33,298 nt of DNA from a virus. Shown piece by piece: positions 32,505 to 33,298 of the stretch (positions within the stretch are counted from its first letter, which is position 1; each line of letters starts with the position of its first letter). The notes under the pieces were generated by a model that was given only the letters and a program-made list of their open reading frames with translations, made no database searches and was not told the DNA's origin. The DNA is taken from positions 1 to 33,298 of the IMG/VR virus record IMGVR_UViG_3300042691_015822, one strand, 5' to 3'. Both the position numbers and the translations under genes were made by a program.

Positions 32505-33298
32505 AAAAAATGATTTTAGTTCATTAAAGAAGAAGTTTTCCACATCAGCAAAATATAAACCACAAAGGTTTTTTGATTTAGGTGAACCATTCTTAGACGC
32601 TGTTGGATTACCGGGACCTGCGATGGGCCACATCAATATGTTTTTAGGACATAGTGATACAGGTAAAACAACCGCCTTAGTTAAAACTGCGGTTGATGCT
32701 CAAAAGAAAGGTGTACTTCCTGTGTTCATTATTACTGAACAAAAATGGTCCTTTGAACACGCAAAACTTATGGGGTTTGAATGTGATGAAGTTGTTGATA
32801 CTGAAACGGGTGAATTAGAGTGGGATGGTTTTTATATCTTTAATAATAACTTTGATTACATTGAACAAATTACAGATTATATTAATGATTTGTTAGATGC
32901 ACAAGAAAAAGGAGATTTAGATTATTCACTATGTATCATGTGGGATTCTGTTGGGTCAGTTCCTTGTAAGATGACTTATGAAGGTAAAGGCGGTAAACAA
33001 CACAATGCAAGTGTTTTAGCCGACAAGATTGGAATGGGAATCAACCAACGTATTTCAGGATCTCGTAAAGCGGATTCTAAATACGAAAACACTTTGATTA
33101 TTGTAAATCAGCCTTGGGTGGAATTACCTGATAATCCATTTGGACAACCAAAAATTAAGGCAAAAGGTGGTGAAGCCATTTGGTTAAACTCATCTTTAGT
33201 TTTCTTATTTGGAAACCAAAAAGGTGCTGGAACAACAAAGATTACCGCAACTAAAGACAAACGTACAGTAAAGTTTGCATCAAGAACAAAAGTGTCAG
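32494..33298 (+). CDS. uvsX: UvsX RecA-like recombinase, 3' partial
   Basis: Strand-exchange protein for recombination-dependent replication and repair. The first 268 residues are in the window. Walker A is GHSDTGKTT (about 52-60), Walker B is CIMWDSVGSVP (about 147-157), and the segment between contains VFIITEQKWSFEHAKLMGF with the catalytic-type Glu. The following QHNASVLADKIGMGINQRIS and LIIVNQPWVEL with a GGEAIWLNSSLVFLF strand match UvsX/RecA loop L1-L2 and core-strand regions. T4 UvsX is 391 aa, so about 120 residues lie beyond the window. It starts inside the preceding gene with a good Shine-Dalgarno site. Confidence 0.95.
   Translation, partial: MAIKKNDFSSLKKKFSTSAKYKPQRFFDLGEPFLDAVGLPGPAMGHINMFLGHSDTGKTTALVKTAVDAQKKGVLPVFIITEQKWSFEHAKLMGFECDEVVDTETGELEWDGFYIFNNNFDYIEQITDYINDLLDAQEKGDLDYSLCIMWDSVGSVPCKMTYEGKGGKQHNASVLADKIGMGINQRISGSRKADSKYENTLIIVNQPWVELPDNPFGQPKIKAKGGEAIWLNSSLVFLFGNQKGAGTTKITATKDKRTVKFASRTKVS

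Noticed and set aside
1-33298. tRNA genes, attachment sites, transposons or integrases.
   Set aside because: No cloverleaf, CCA-end pattern, transposase/integrase motif or terminal inverted repeats were seen in the intergenic sequence, all of which is short.

Overview
The window is a stretch of an AT-rich (roughly 30% GC by eye) tailed-phage genome of the T4-like contractile-tail type. It carries family B DNA polymerase, a gp32-like ssDNA-binding protein and UvsX recombinase, together with neck proteins, tail sheath, tail tube, tape measure and baseplate proteins. Genes are packed with small gaps or overlaps, no tRNA or host gene was seen, and both ends cut through genes (polymerase at the left, UvsX at the right). 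The host is not settled. Most starts have A-rich leaders without a Shine-Dalgarno site, which is common in Bacteroidota, and the one clear replication-gene promoter can be read either as a sigma70 or as a Bacteroidota-type promoter.

Layout: (1) 1-2471, + strand: DNA polymerase, missing its N-terminus. (2) 2468-6449, - strand, read right to left: SNF2-type helicase, a manganese-type superoxide dismutase, a gp13-like neck protein and a small beta-rich protein. (3) 6508-8063, + strand: two neck/tail-completion proteins (gp14-like, gp15-like). (4) 8064-8213, - strand: a 49-aa ribbon-helix-helix-like protein missed by a simple ORF length cutoff. (5) 8352-16214, + strand: tail sheath, a 47-aa protein, a HAD-type phosphatase, tail tube, a gp26-like protein with an apparent programmed +1 frameshift extension, and the tape measure protein. 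(6) 16254-30247, + strand: a 2123-aa baseplate protein with N-terminal tandem repeats and an internal OmpA-like domain, a gp53-like wedge protein, and a 2437-aa protein with a hub-like C-terminal region. (7) 30273-31243: a 75-aa unknown protein and a proline-rich, coiled-coil protein. (8) 31345-33298: ssDNA-binding protein, a 98-aa protein and UvsX.

How it fits together: the central 24 kb encodes the neck, contractile tail and baseplate in roughly T4 order (13, 14, 15, 18, 19, 26, tape measure, baseplate), but the gp13-like gene is inverted and separated from gp14/15 by the helicase and superoxide dismutase. The flanks hold replication and recombination genes. A TATTTATA/TATTTATT element lies on the coding strand 3-33 bases before twelve genes on both strands, at nearly every gene that has an upstream gap, and looks like a late promoter or leader element. 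The replication-side unit starting with the SSB instead has a TTGACA/TATAAT-type promoter.

Main points of interest: the UUU_CGC +1 frameshift before the tape measure gene; the phage-borne Mn-type superoxide dismutase; the (I/L)xE-ending N-terminal leaders on the dismutase, the HAD enzyme and two other proteins, which suggest prohead-protease-processed, capsid-packaged cargo; the OmpA-like peptidoglycan-binding domain inside a baseplate protein; and the shared TATTTATA element.
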